Shown here one piece after another: positions 9,428-17,400 of a stretch of DNA of 46,222 bases. Origin of the DNA: Thermoplasmata archaeon (GTDB taxonomy: Archaea > Thermoplasmatota > Thermoplasmata > Methanomassiliicoccales > Methanomethylophilaceae); the NCBI GenBank assembly GCA_015063135.1, contig SUTA01000014.1, positions 1 to 46,222 on the forward strand, read 5' to 3'. A program made the translations under genes and the position numbers. The notes beneath the pieces are model-generated. The model was not told the DNA's origin, searched no databases, and saw only the letters and a list, made by a program, of their open reading frames with translations. Positions within the stretch are counted from its first letter, which is position 1. Every line of letters starts with the position of its first letter.

Positions 9428-10387
9428 GTGCTCTCCAGGAAGAAATGCATCTACGCGATCGTTTTGGCTGCCATCGCGGTCATCGGCGGGGTGGTTGTCT
9501 ACGTCGCCGTATCGGACAAGGTCTCCTTCAGCGTAGTCATGTCCCAGAGCATGCAGCACGACCAGTACGAATCGGCCCTCGGCATCATCGACACCGGGGA
9601 CATCGTCCTGGTCAAGGATGTAGAGCATTCCAAGATCGAGAGCTTCGTGAAGGGAACCCAGACTGGATACAAGACCTTCGGGGACTACGGTTCCGTGGTC
9701 ATTTACGACCGCGGCAACACCAAGAACCCGGTCATCCACCGGGCCATAGTATGGATAGATTACGATGCATCCACGGGCACATGGAGCTCGGAGGACCTCA
9801 AGGGCTACAAGGGCCAATGGTACTGCAAGACCAGCGATGGCAGGACTACCCATGATTGGAGCGACCTTTCGGGGACGATTTACTTCGAGGGGCTGACGCA
9901 ATCCCAGAAGAACGTCAACATCTTCATCAGTAAGTTCACATCGTCCGGTTTCCTCACAATGGGAGACAACGTCGCCAACGTGACGTTCGATCAGAACGCC
10001 GGGATCATCGACCATCTCATCTCCTTGAACAATATCAACTCCATCCCGTTCCAGGAGATACCGTGGCTGGGCACCCTAAAGATATACTTCAAGAACGATG
10101 GGGCCAACCTGGAGCACGTCCCCAACAGCATGCCCTCCCTGATCATGCTCATCGCGCTGCTCTTCGGGATACTGTTCCTGGTGGACATGCTGACCCTCAG
10201 GAGAAACTCCCGCGAGCTTGAAGACGAGCTCGATACCATCGTGAAGGAGCGAACTCCCCCACCCCATCATTTCCACTGGAGAATGGGAAGGGGGATACCC
10301 CATCACATTAAGGTTGTCTGTTTGCGGTTCTTCTTCTTGAAATCCATGAAGATCTCGTCATCCTTAACATTGTCGCAGATCTTCTGA
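9428..10387 (+). CDS. archaeal type I signal peptidase (Sec11-like)
   Basis: Membrane protease that removes signal peptides from secreted proteins. An N-terminal transmembrane segment (CIYAIVLAAIAVIGGVVVYVA) is followed by VVMSQSMQ, matching the box around the nucleophilic Ser, then IDTGDIVLVK, VIHRAIVW (catalytic His of archaeal and eukaryotic Sec11) and TMGDNVAN (the GDN box). A second membrane segment lies near the C-terminus (MLIALLFGILFLVDM). Start chosen as the GTG at 9428: a TATA-like TTTATCTA is centred 26 bases upstream. An in-frame ATG at 9344 would add 28 residues. The last 45 residues run through an origin recognition box and overlap the 3' end of cdc6 on the other strand, so the true C-terminus may be earlier. 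Confidence 0.82.
   Translation: MLSRKKCIYAIVLAAIAVIGGVVVYVAVSDKVSFSVVMSQSMQHDQYESALGIIDTGDIVLVKDVEHSKIESFVKGTQTGYKTFGDYGSVVIYDRGNTKNPVIHRAIVWIDYDASTGTWSSEDLKGYKGQWYCKTSDGRTTHDWSDLSGTIYFEGLTQSQKNVNIFISKFTSSGFLTMGDNVANVTFDQNAGIIDHLISLNNINSIPFQEIPWLGTLKIYFKNDGANLEHVPNSMPSLIMLIALLFGILFLVDMLTLRRNSRELEDELDTIVKERTPPPHHFHWRMGRGIPHHIKVVCLRFFFLKSMKISSSLTLSQIF
10249..10280 (-). other. origin recognition box (ORB) 1
   Basis: Minus strand reads a TCCAGTGGAA dyad followed by an ATGATGGGG run, matching the archaeal ORB pattern bound by Orc1/Cdc6. These 32 bases are an exact inverted copy of 11961-11992. Similarity continues for about 12 more bases on the dyad side. It sits beyond the 3' end of cdc6, inside the end of the signal peptidase frame. 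Confidence 0.72.
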
Positions 10388-11541
10388 GGGATGTTGAGCT
10401 CTATCTCCTTCGTCCTTCCGGCCCTTCCGAAGGACTTGACGCGGGCATGGACGATTCCGAGCATATCAAGCTCCGAGATGAGCCCGCCGACCCTCCTCTG
10501 AGTGAGAACGCTCAATCCCATCGTCTCGCAGACGAATTTGTAAGTGGAGAACACATCGCCGGTGGTCATGAAATCCATCCCGTTCTCCTTGTTGATGATG
10601 ATGCTCAGGAGGACGGTTTTGGATTGAACCGTGAGGGTCTTGACGATCTCGTTCATCGCATCCAGTTCAATCTTGTCCCTCGCGAGCTTGACATGTGCGG
10701 AAGTGACCTTCTCGTCGCCGTTCCTCTCCGCGAGATCAGCAGATATCCTGAGGAGGTCCAGAGCCTTCCTCGCATCTCCCATCTCCTGTGCTGACATCGC
10801 AGCGCAATAAGGAATGACATCATCGTCCAGCATATCCTCATCGAATGCATCCTTCGCACGGTCATAGAGGATATCCTTCAGCTGCTCCACATTGTAGGGA
10901 GGGAATACGATCCTCTCCTCTCCGAGACGGCTCCTGATCTTGGGATCCAAGAATTCGGTGAACTTGGCGTTGTTCGTGATCCCGACGATGGAAACCTTGG
11001 ATTCCTTGAGGATCTCGTTCATCGTTGTGAGATAATAGAAGATGTCATCCCCATTCTTCTGGATGGAACGGTCGATTTCATCGAGGACGATGATGAATAT
11101 TTTCTTCTCCTGTTCAATCACAGTTGTGAGCTCGCTGAGGATCCTGTCCATGCTCCAACCGGTGGGAGGCATCCTCTTCGCCGGATCCATGATTATCTGA
11201 TTGGAAATGCTGTAGAGGATTCCATAGGAAGTATCGACGACCTCACAGTTGATGTATATGAAGACGCACTTCGAATCCTCCATCTCGACCGTGGCCTTCT
11301 TCAATTCGTTCCCTATGAAATGCATAACGGCGGTCTTTCCGGTTCCTGTCTTTCCGATAATGAGGATGTTGGATGGCTTGTCCCCCTGCAGCGCAGGCGC
11401 GAGGATCTCTGCGATTTCCCCGATCTTATCATCCCTGTGTGGAAGGTTTTCGGGGATGTAGGTGGTCTGGAGGATCTTCTTGTTCTTGATGATAGTGTTC
11501 GTCTTCTTCAGATACTGGTTGAAGATATTCGTCTCTGTCAA
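10303..11541 (-). CDS. cdc6: Orc1/Cdc6 replication initiator
   Basis: AAA+ initiator, 412 residues, that binds origin recognition boxes and loads MCM. Walker A is GKTGTGKT, Walker B/DE box is IIVLDEIDRS, sensor 1 is VSIVGITNN followed by RLGEERIVFPPY. The C-terminal third has the winged-helix domain (MDFMTTGDVFSTYKFVCETMG, RRVGGLISELDMLGIV). The chosen start is a TTG at 11541 because GGAGG (11551-11555) lies nine bases upstream; a GTG at 11589 would add 16 residues but has no ribosome site. The gene is bracketed by two inverted ORB elements and follows an AT-rich, palindrome-laden stretch, which marks it as the origin-linked initiator copy. Confidence 0.93.
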   Translation of the reverse strand: MTETNIFNQYLKKTNTIIKNKKILQTTYIPENLPHRDDKIGEIAEILAPALQGDKPSNILIIGKTGTGKTAVMHFIGNELKKATVEMEDSKCVFIYINCEVVDTSYGILYSISNQIIMDPAKRMPPTGWSMDRILSELTTVIEQEKKIFIIVLDEIDRSIQKNGDDIFYYLTTMNEILKESKVSIVGITNNAKFTEFLDPKIRSRLGEERIVFPPYNVEQLKDILYDRAKDAFDEDMLDDDVIPYCAAMSAQEMGDARKALDLLRISADLAERNGDEKVTSAHVKLARDKIELDAMNEIVKTLTVQSKTVLLSIIINKENGMDFMTTGDVFSTYKFVCETMGLSVLTQRRVGGLISELDMLGIVHARVKSFGRAGRTKEIELNIPQKICDNVKDDEIFMDFKKKNRKQTTLM

Positions 11542-11639
11542 ATCATCACTCCTCCATCGGAATTGTTGGTTCCCGGTTGCAGTTTCCACTGTATAGCTAA
11601 TTCCTATTTAATGATTTGACAGGTGTTCGCGCGCGTACG

Positions 11640-11815
11640 CGGATGAAAACGAATATTTTATATATCATCTGAACTAATCTAGGGGATGTAGATTTGATTA
11701 TTAAATCAAAGATTTAAAATCAAATCTAAGTCAAAGAATCTATCATTAAATTCTTTAATAAAAAGAGAACTTGTCTGGGGATTTACATAATATACAACCT
11801 ATCTGTTATTCGGAA
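11640..11815. other. AT-rich duplex unwinding region of a candidate replication origin
   Basis: About 175 bases very rich in A and T within a GC-rich chromosome, lying upstream of cdc6 and inside the pair of inverted ORB boxes. It contains nested inverted repeats (11689-11728 and AAAGAAT/ATTCTTT at 11733-11756). No protein start is convincing. This is the classical architecture of an archaeal oriC. It must also hold the cdc6 promoter; ATTAAATAGG near 11607 is the likely TATA element on the minus strand. Confidence 0.6.
11689..11728. repeat. nested palindrome in the origin region
   Basis: TAGATTTGAT (11689-11698) and ATCAAATCTA (11719-11728) are perfect 10-base inverted arms. Between them TTAAATC (11701-11707) and GATTTAA (11711-11717) form a second perfect pair around AAA. 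The nearly continuous 40-base palindrome could be a protein-binding site or an unwinding feature. Confidence 0.7.
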
Positions 11816-11838
11816 TCATAGCATAGGAGTGATATCCC

Positions 11839-11919
11839 ATGAAAGGTTGGCTCGTAATTGGTGCTTGCATCGCAGGGATCGCCGCATTCATCGGCCTTCT
11901 TTGGGTCCTCGGACACTGA
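11839..11919 (+). CDS. 26-residue single-span membrane peptide
   Basis: ATG at 11839 is preceded by GGAGTGAT at good spacing, and a TATA-like ATAATATAC stands about 45 bases upstream. The peptide starts MKGW and is then almost continuously hydrophobic (LVIGACIAGIAAFIGLLWVL), ending GH and TGA. The composition, ribosome site and promoter together argue for a real small membrane protein rather than chance. It lies between the AT-rich origin region and ORB 2. I do not recognise a family. A comparative search for conserved short frames next to cdc6 would test it. Confidence 0.5.
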   Translation: MKGWLVIGACIAGIAAFIGLLWVLGH

Positions 11920-11960
11920 GTCCCTCGATCCTGAAACAGGGCTCATGCCCTTTTCCATTT

Positions 11961-11992
11961 TCCAGTGGAAATGATGGGGTGGGGGAGTTCGC
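11961..11992 (+). other. origin recognition box (ORB) 2
   Basis: TCCAGTGGAA dyad followed by ATGATGGGG and a further G run: the archaeal ORB layout of a dyad plus G string. It is the exact 32-base inverted partner of 10249-10280. The G strings of both copies point away from cdc6 and the AT-rich region. Confidence 0.72.
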
Positions 11993-12043
11993 CTGTGACC
12001 GCACGGTGCTCCCTTTATCAACCATGATTTCCACACCTGTTCC

Positions 12044-12361
12044 ATGCTCAAGATGTATGCTGTGATGGGGCTATCGGTGATAGCTGCGATGTCCCTCTTC
12101 GTAGCATTCGATTGGGATGATCCTTCAGATTTCGATACTTCCGGGATAGTCCATGGCATAAGGCAGACCGAGAACGGCTACATCTTCGAGCTCTTCACAT
12201 CGGAAGGAGTGGACATCAGATGCTATTCCACCGAGGAGCCGGTTGATCTGGGTCATTACGGGGTCAGCGGCAGCACGTCGTCTGACGGCACATTGTTCTT
12301 CGTCTCGGTATTGGGCTGCTTCGATGGCGCAGGTTTAAACGCTGCTCTACAATCGCAGTGA
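12044..12361 (+). CDS. small membrane-anchored or secreted protein upstream of tiaS
   Basis: A 105-residue protein with a hydrophobic N-terminus (MYAVMGLSVIAAMSLFVAF) that can act as a signal or anchor, followed by a short beta-rich domain. The pattern SGIVHGIRQTENGYIFELFT...VDIRCYS...GHYGVSG resembles a small OB fold of the kind that binds oligonucleotides or cofactors; this is an impression from strand spacing, not a family match. TATA-like TTTATC is centred 27 bases before the ATG, indicating a leaderless start. The stop is one base before the tiaS ATG. I do not recognise the family. Confidence 0.6.
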   Translation: MLKMYAVMGLSVIAAMSLFVAFDWDDPSDFDTSGIVHGIRQTENGYIFELFTSEGVDIRCYSTEEPVDLGHYGVSGSTSSDGTLFFVSVLGCFDGAGLNAALQSQ

Positions 12362-12362
12362 C

Positions 12363-13685
12363 ATGTTCGTCGCCGTGGATGATACTGATTCGATGAAGGG
12401 GAACTGCACGACGTTCCTGGCGACAGAGATAATCAGGGAATTCCGGGATCTGGATCTCATCGGCAATCCCAGGCTGGTCCGCCTCAACCCCGCCACCCCT
12501 TGGAAGACCCGCGGCAACGGCGCTCTCGTAATGAGGTTCGGCCGCGGCGAAGGGGAGCCTCGCTACATCGGGGAGATGGGCGGGAAGGTGTTCTGCTATG
12601 ATTCCTGCATGGATTACGAACCGGACCCCATGGAGATGAGAGACAGGATCATCCCTCTCATCGAGCGCAGGCACGAGGACGATGCGGACCCGGGACTGCT
12701 GATATCAAGCGTCAGGCCCGACCCTTCGTTCTACCGCAGGGGCGTCACCACCATAATGGACAGGGCCGACATCGACAGGGAGATCGAGAGGATAGGCGGG
12801 ACGACGTTCCAGATAGGCAACGGCAGGGGCTTGATAGGATGCACCTGCGGGATGGCCTGGATCCCCGGGGACTCGACCTTCGAGCTGCTCTCGTACCGTC
12901 CCGAGTCCAGATGGGGCACCAAGAGGGTCTTCGACCCGCTCACGATAAGGGATGTGGAGCACGGGTACCCCACGACGTTCAACAGCTGGGAGGACAGGGA
13001 GCAGAAGGTCGCCATGGTGCCGGCCACCCCCTGTCCGGTCATGTACGGCCTCCGGGGCGATTCGGAAGAGGACCTCATCGAGGCATCCGCGAAGATATCC
13101 ACGGAACCCATCGAGAGATGGATGGTGTTCCTCACGAACCAGGGGACGGACGACCACATCATCCGCGACCCGGAGTCGCTGATCCCCAATCAGTCGTATT
13201 CCATCAGGGGCACCGTATCATCATGTGCCAGGCACATCGCCGGAGGCCATGTGTTCATAGATCTGGATACCCGGTTCGGGACCCTCGAATGCGGGGCCTA
13301 CGAGCCGTCCAAGGAGTTCCGCTATGCGGTCGGCTGGCTGAGCCCCGGCGACGAGGTGGAGGTCCTGGGCGAGCTCAGGGAGGAGCCGAGGACGCTGAAC
13401 ATCGAGAAGATCCACGTGATCTCCGTGGCGGAGGAGAGGCGCAAGGTCTCCAACCCCGTCTGCCCCGGATGCTCCAGGACGATGAAGTCCGTGGGTCGCG
13501 GACAGGGGTACCGCTGCAAGCGCTGCGGGACATCCGCATATGAGCCGGTCACCGAGCCGGTGACCAGATGGATCGTTCCCGGGTGGTACGAGCCCCCCAC
13601 GGCGGCCAGGAGGCACCTGTCGAAGCCCCTCAAGAGGATGGGGCTGGAGCAGCCCGTGGAGTTCGTCAATAGCCGTAGTCGATAA
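12363..13685 (+). CDS. tiaS: tRNA(Ile2) 2-agmatinylcytidine synthetase TiaS
   Basis: ATP-dependent enzyme, 440 residues, that attaches agmatine to C34 of tRNA-Ile2 so that the anticodon reads AUA only. The start MFVAVDDTDSMKGNCTTFLA and the following RLNPATPWKTRGNGAL are characteristic of TiaS. An OB-type tRNA-binding segment (YSIRGTVSSCARHIAGGHVFIDLD) and a C-terminal zinc ribbon (CPGC...CKRCG) complete the known domain order. TTTAAA is centred 26 bases before the ATG, so it may have its own leaderless transcript in addition to read-through from the upstream small gene. Length is normal for archaea. Confidence 0.93.
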   Translation: MFVAVDDTDSMKGNCTTFLATEIIREFRDLDLIGNPRLVRLNPATPWKTRGNGALVMRFGRGEGEPRYIGEMGGKVFCYDSCMDYEPDPMEMRDRIIPLIERRHEDDADPGLLISSVRPDPSFYRRGVTTIMDRADIDREIERIGGTTFQIGNGRGLIGCTCGMAWIPGDSTFELLSYRPESRWGTKRVFDPLTIRDVEHGYPTTFNSWEDREQKVAMVPATPCPVMYGLRGDSEEDLIEASAKISTEPIERWMVFLTNQGTDDHIIRDPESLIPNQSYSIRGTVSSCARHIAGGHVFIDLDTRFGTLECGAYEPSKEFRYAVGWLSPGDEVEVLGELREEPRTLNIEKIHVISVAEERRKVSNPVCPGCSRTMKSVGRGQGYRCKRCGTSAYEPVTEPVTRWIVPGWYEPPTAARRHLSKPLKRMGLEQPVEFVNSRSR

Positions 13686-13695
13686 TCGACACGGT

Positions 13696-13705
13696 TTTAT
13701 ATAAA
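13696..13705 (+). promoter_or_regulatory. TATA box for the thiolase gene
   Basis: TTTATATAAA, centred 36 bases before the ATG at 13736. This predicts a short leader of about ten bases including GGGATG, a weak ribosome site. Confidence 0.6.
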
Positions 13706-13735
13706 AGCTTGAATCCCGAAGCAAAGGGATGTAAG

Positions 13736-14995
13736 ATGGACGAAGTAGTCATACTCAGTGCAGTCAGGACCCCCATAGGGAAATACGGAAAGACCCTCGC
13801 CGGAATCAAAGCGACCGACCTGGGCGCGATGGTAGTCAAGGAGGCGGTCAGCAGGGCCGGCCTCCAGCCCACCGACATCGAGGAGTGCATCATGGGGAAC
13901 GTCATCGGGGCAGGCCTCGGGCAGAACCCCGCCAGGCAGGCCGCGATCGGCGCCGGCCTCCCCGTAGAGATCGGTTCCTTCACCGTCAACGCCGTGTGCG
14001 GATCCGGGATGAAGGCGGCCATGCTGGCCTCCGACGCCATCAAGGCGGGCGAGTACAACGTCCTCGCCGTCGGAGGAATGGAGAACATGTCCGCCGCGCC
14101 CTACATCATGAACGGCGCCAGGTGGGGATACAAGATGAACGACCAGACCGTCGTCGACGCCATGGTTCACGACGGCCTCTGGGACATATTCAACAACCAG
14201 CACATGGGATTCACCGGCGAGATCGTCGCCGAGAGGTTCAACGTCACCAGGGAGGATGCGGACCTGCTGTCCGTCCAGTCCCACCAGAAGGCCGCCAAGG
14301 CCATCAAGGAGGGCAAGTTCAAGAAGGAGATCCTCCCCGTCACGATCCCCAGCAAGAAGGGGGACATCATCTTCGACACCGACGAGGGCGTCAGGGAGGA
14401 CTCCACCATGGAGACCCTCGGCAAGCTCAAGCCCGTGTTCAAGAAGGATGGGCTCGTCACCGCCGGGAACTCCTCCCAGCTGAGCGACGGAGCGTCCTCC
14501 CTCGTGGTCGCCTCCCGCAAGTGGGCAGAGGAGCACGGCTGCAAGCCCTTGGCCGTCATCGAGGCCTACGGCGAGCGCGGCGTCAAGCCCGAGTACATCA
14601 TGGAGGCCCCAATACCCGCCACCAGGCACGTCCTGAAGAAGGCCGGCATGACCATCGACGACATCGACCTCTTCGAGCACAACGAGGCCTTCGCGTCCGC
14701 TTCCTGCGCCGTCAAGAAGGAGCTCAACGTCCCCGACGAGATCTTCAACGTCAACGGAGGGGCCGTCGCCCTCGGGCACCCCATCGGATGCTCCGGAGCC
14801 CGCGTCCTCACCACCCTCCTGTACGCCCTGCAGGACAGGAACAAGGACGTCGGATGCGCTACCCTCTGCCTCGGCGGCGGGAACGCGGTCACCACCATCA
14901 TCAGACGCTGCCGATTCCTTTCACCAAACCATTTCCTGCCCTCCGGGGCGGATTCCTACATTATTTCTAAGCCCACATCCTTGCGGTGGTCATGA
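13736..14995 (+). CDS. acetyl-CoA C-acetyltransferase (bacterial-type thiolase)
   Basis: Condenses two acetyl-CoA to acetoacetyl-CoA, the first step of the mevalonate route to archaeal lipids. Catalytic residues are visible: Cys in NAVCGSGMKA (about residue 88), His in NGGAVALGHPIGCSGAR, and the second Cys in CATLCLGGG. The sequence looks like bacterial AtoB/PhaA biosynthetic thiolases rather than the archaeal SCP2-type thiolase that pairs with a DUF35 protein, suggesting acquisition from bacteria. Normal length is about 392 residues. Here the frame continues about 25 residues after the usual end and stops as ATGA over the start of the M20 peptidase. Confidence 0.9.
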   Translation: MDEVVILSAVRTPIGKYGKTLAGIKATDLGAMVVKEAVSRAGLQPTDIEECIMGNVIGAGLGQNPARQAAIGAGLPVEIGSFTVNAVCGSGMKAAMLASDAIKAGEYNVLAVGGMENMSAAPYIMNGARWGYKMNDQTVVDAMVHDGLWDIFNNQHMGFTGEIVAERFNVTREDADLLSVQSHQKAAKAIKEGKFKKEILPVTIPSKKGDIIFDTDEGVREDSTMETLGKLKPVFKKDGLVTAGNSSQLSDGASSLVVASRKWAEEHGCKPLAVIEAYGERGVKPEYIMEAPIPATRHVLKKAGMTIDDIDLFEHNEAFASASCAVKKELNVPDEIFNVNGGAVALGHPIGCSGARVLTTLLYALQDRNKDVGCATLCLGGGNAVTTIIRRCRFLSPNHFLPSGADSYIISKPTSLRWS

Positions 14996-16251
14996 AGTCC
15001 CTCGAAGCCGTCCTGTCCGAAGTGGAGTCATCCCGCCAGGAGATGGTGGATGCGATGATCGGCATGATCAGGATCCCGGCGCTGGCGCCGGTCAACGGCG
15101 GCGACGGCGAGTCCAGGAAGGCCGACTACCTCCAGGGCCTCCTGGAGGGGTTCGACAGCGTCCGCAGGATAGACGTGCCGGACGATCTGGATCCGAGCGT
15201 CATGAGATCCAACATCCTCGCCAGGAAGGACGGGAAGTTGCCCGGGACGGTATGGGTCGTGGCCCACATGGACGTCGTGCCCGCAGGGGACCCGGAGCTG
15301 TGGGAGATCCCCCCGTTCGATCCCGTGTACAGGGACGGCAGGGTCTACGGCAGGGGCACGGAGGACAACGGGCAGTCGGTCATCTCGGCGATGTTCTCGT
15401 CGCGCCCGTTCCTCGACCAGGAGCTCCAGGGCATGTCCCTCGGCATAGCCTACGTGGCCGACGAGGAGACCACCAGCAGGAAGGGGATCATCCATCTCCT
15501 TGACCTGGGGTGCTTCTCCGAGGGAGACATCATCTACGTCCCCGACTGGGGATCCCCCAATGGGTCCATGGTGGAGGTAGCCGAGAAGAACCTCCTGTGG
15601 CTCAGGTTCGAGGTCACCGGCAGGACCACCCACGGCTCGACCCCCGACGAGGGGATCAACGCCTACAGGGTGTCCACCGTCCTTCTGATGGATCTGATGG
15701 ATACCCTCGAGAGGGAGTTCGCCGCATCCGACGATTCCTTCCTGCCGCCCAGGTCGACCTTCGAGCCGACCATGAGGCCGGCCACGGTGGAGAACATCAA
15801 CACCATCCCGGGCTACGACGAGTTCTCCATGGACATGAGGCTGCTCCCATGCTACAGTCAGGAGGACGTCATCGCCAGGTGCAGGGAGATAGCGCGGAGA
15901 CACGCCGATGCCACAGGCGCGAGGATAGAGGTGAAGGAGGTCGCGAGGCACACGGCTGGCCCGCGCTCGTCCACGGATACCAAGGCCTTCCATGCGCTTT
16001 CGAAGGCGGTGGAATCGGTTGTGGGGAAGGCACCGACCGCGGTGGGCGTGGGCGGGGGCACATGCGCCAACTTCTTCAGGGAGAGGGGCTTCGACGCCTA
16101 CGTGTGGCAGTGCGGCGGAGGGACCCTCCACGCGCCCAACGAGTACGTGGTGATGGACGACCTGATGCTCGATGCGAAGGTCTTCGCCACGGTGTTCTAC
16201 AATCTGTGCCTCAGGCCCGCGGACCGACGTCCGCGGATGCATTTTCCGTGA
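14992..16251 (+). CDS. M20-family zinc peptidase/deacylase (ArgE/DapE-like)
   Basis: Metal-dependent amidohydrolase, 419 residues. Metal and catalytic residues of the M20 fold are present: HMDVVPAG, GRGTEDNGQ (bridging Asp), ADEETTSRKG (Glu pair), and a C-terminal GGTLHAPNEYV carrying the last His. The dimerisation lid lies around residues 200-310 (TGRTTHGSTPDEGINAY). Substrate cannot be fixed: succinyl-diaminopimelate, N-acetylornithine and small peptides are all used by relatives. ATG overlaps the thiolase stop as ATGA, yet a TATA-like TTATTTC is centred 27 bases upstream, so it may be expressed independently. Converges on ftsY. Confidence 0.82.
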   Translation: MKSLEAVLSEVESSRQEMVDAMIGMIRIPALAPVNGGDGESRKADYLQGLLEGFDSVRRIDVPDDLDPSVMRSNILARKDGKLPGTVWVVAHMDVVPAGDPELWEIPPFDPVYRDGRVYGRGTEDNGQSVISAMFSSRPFLDQELQGMSLGIAYVADEETTSRKGIIHLLDLGCFSEGDIIYVPDWGSPNGSMVEVAEKNLLWLRFEVTGRTTHGSTPDEGINAYRVSTVLLMDLMDTLEREFAASDDSFLPPRSTFEPTMRPATVENINTIPGYDEFSMDMRLLPCYSQEDVIARCREIARRHADATGARIEVKEVARHTAGPRSSTDTKAFHALSKAVESVVGKAPTAVGVGGGTCANFFRERGFDAYVWQCGGGTLHAPNEYVVMDDLMLDAKVFATVFYNLCLRPADRRPRMHFP

Positions 16252-16263
16252 TCGGGGAAGCGC

Positions 16264-17400
16264 TCACTCGGAGAACATGCGGTCGATCATCCACTCGGTG
16301 TTGAACTTGACGATGTCGTCGTATTCCTGACCGTTGCAGACGAACGCGATGGGCTTCCCGATGGTGTGGGCGATGGACAGCGCGGCGCCGCCCTTGGCGT
16401 CGGTGTCGATCTTTGTGAGGATGACGGCATCGATCCCGACAGCGGCATCGAAGACCTTGGCCTGCTCGATGGCGTCGTTCCCGGCGAGGGAGTCTCCGAC
16501 GAACACCTTGAGGTCGGGCTTGGAGACGCGGACGATCTTCTTCATCTCCTCGATGAGGTTGTTGTTGGTCTGCATCCTGCCGGCCGTGTCGATGAGCACT
16601 ACGTCCTTCCTCTTTGATCTGGCGTGCTCTATGGCGTCGTAGGCGACGGCCGCCGGGTCGGCGTCCTGGGCCTGCTTGACGATCTTGCATCCGAGCTTCT
16701 CGGCGTGGATGGTCAGCTGCTCTATGGCGCCGGCCCTGAAAGTGTCGCAAGCGGCCATGACGACGGTCTTCTCCTGTTTCTGCAGGCGGTTGGCGATCTT
16801 GGCGATGGCAGTGGTCTTGCCGGTGCCGTTGATGCCGACGAACATGATGACAGTGGGCCTCTCGCGGCCCTCCATCCACTGGTCGAAGTCGAACTCGTTG
16901 ATCTTGAGGACGTTCCTGATGGCGTCCTTGACGGCCATCTCGACGACCTGGTCCAGGGAGTAGGAGCGGTCGTACTTCCTGCCGACGAGGTTCTGCCTGA
17001 CGCCGGCCTTGATCTCCTCGACGACGGGGTAGGCCACATCGGCCTCGAGAAGGATGATCTCCAGCTCGTCGAGGATCTCGTCCAGGGGGTCCTCCTTGAT
17101 CTTCTTGCCGGAGTCTGAGACGGGTGCGGCGGAGGGCTCGGACTTCTTCTCGGCCTTCTCCTGCTTGCGGAGCTTCAGCATCTCCTTCCTGGAGAGCTTG
17201 GGCTCTTCCTTGACGGGTTCGGGCTGGGGTGCGGGCTCGGCGGCCTGCACGGGCTGCGAGGGGGTTTCCTGGGGGGTTGCCGCCGGAACCTCCTCGGGCT
17301 TCGGCTCCTCCTCCTTGTAGATCTTGCTCTCGTCCAATCCCTTCGGGGCCTTGGAGAACAGCCCCTTCATCTTGGATTTCAAGGATTCGAACAAGTCCAC
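16264..17400 (-). CDS. ftsY: signal recognition particle receptor FtsY
   Basis: SRP GTPase at the membrane, 378 residues. A charged, Pro/Glu-rich acidic N-terminal region (to about residue 100) precedes the N helical domain and the G domain: GINGTGKTT (G1), DTFRAGAIEQL, DTAGRMQTN (G3) and TKIDTDAKGG (G4). The start is a GTG at 17400; MKGLFSK at residue 11 is an alternative ATG. It ends the L18Ae-prefoldin alpha-ftsY cluster, a known archaeal arrangement. The whole gene is also open in the frame of prefoldin alpha, discussed under findings. Confidence 0.95.
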   Translation of the reverse strand: MDLFESLKSKMKGLFSKAPKGLDESKIYKEEEPKPEEVPAATPQETPSQPVQAAEPAPQPEPVKEEPKLSRKEMLKLRKQEKAEKKSEPSAAPVSDSGKKIKEDPLDEILDELEIILLEADVAYPVVEEIKAGVRQNLVGRKYDRSYSLDQVVEMAVKDAIRNVLKINEFDFDQWMEGRERPTVIMFVGINGTGKTTAIAKIANRLQKQEKTVVMAACDTFRAGAIEQLTIHAEKLGCKIVKQAQDADPAAVAYDAIEHARSKRKDVVLIDTAGRMQTNNNLIEEMKKIVRVSKPDLKVFVGDSLAGNDAIEQAKVFDAAVGIDAVILTKIDTDAKGGAALSIAHTIGKPIAFVCNGQEYDDIVKFNTEWMIDRMFSE

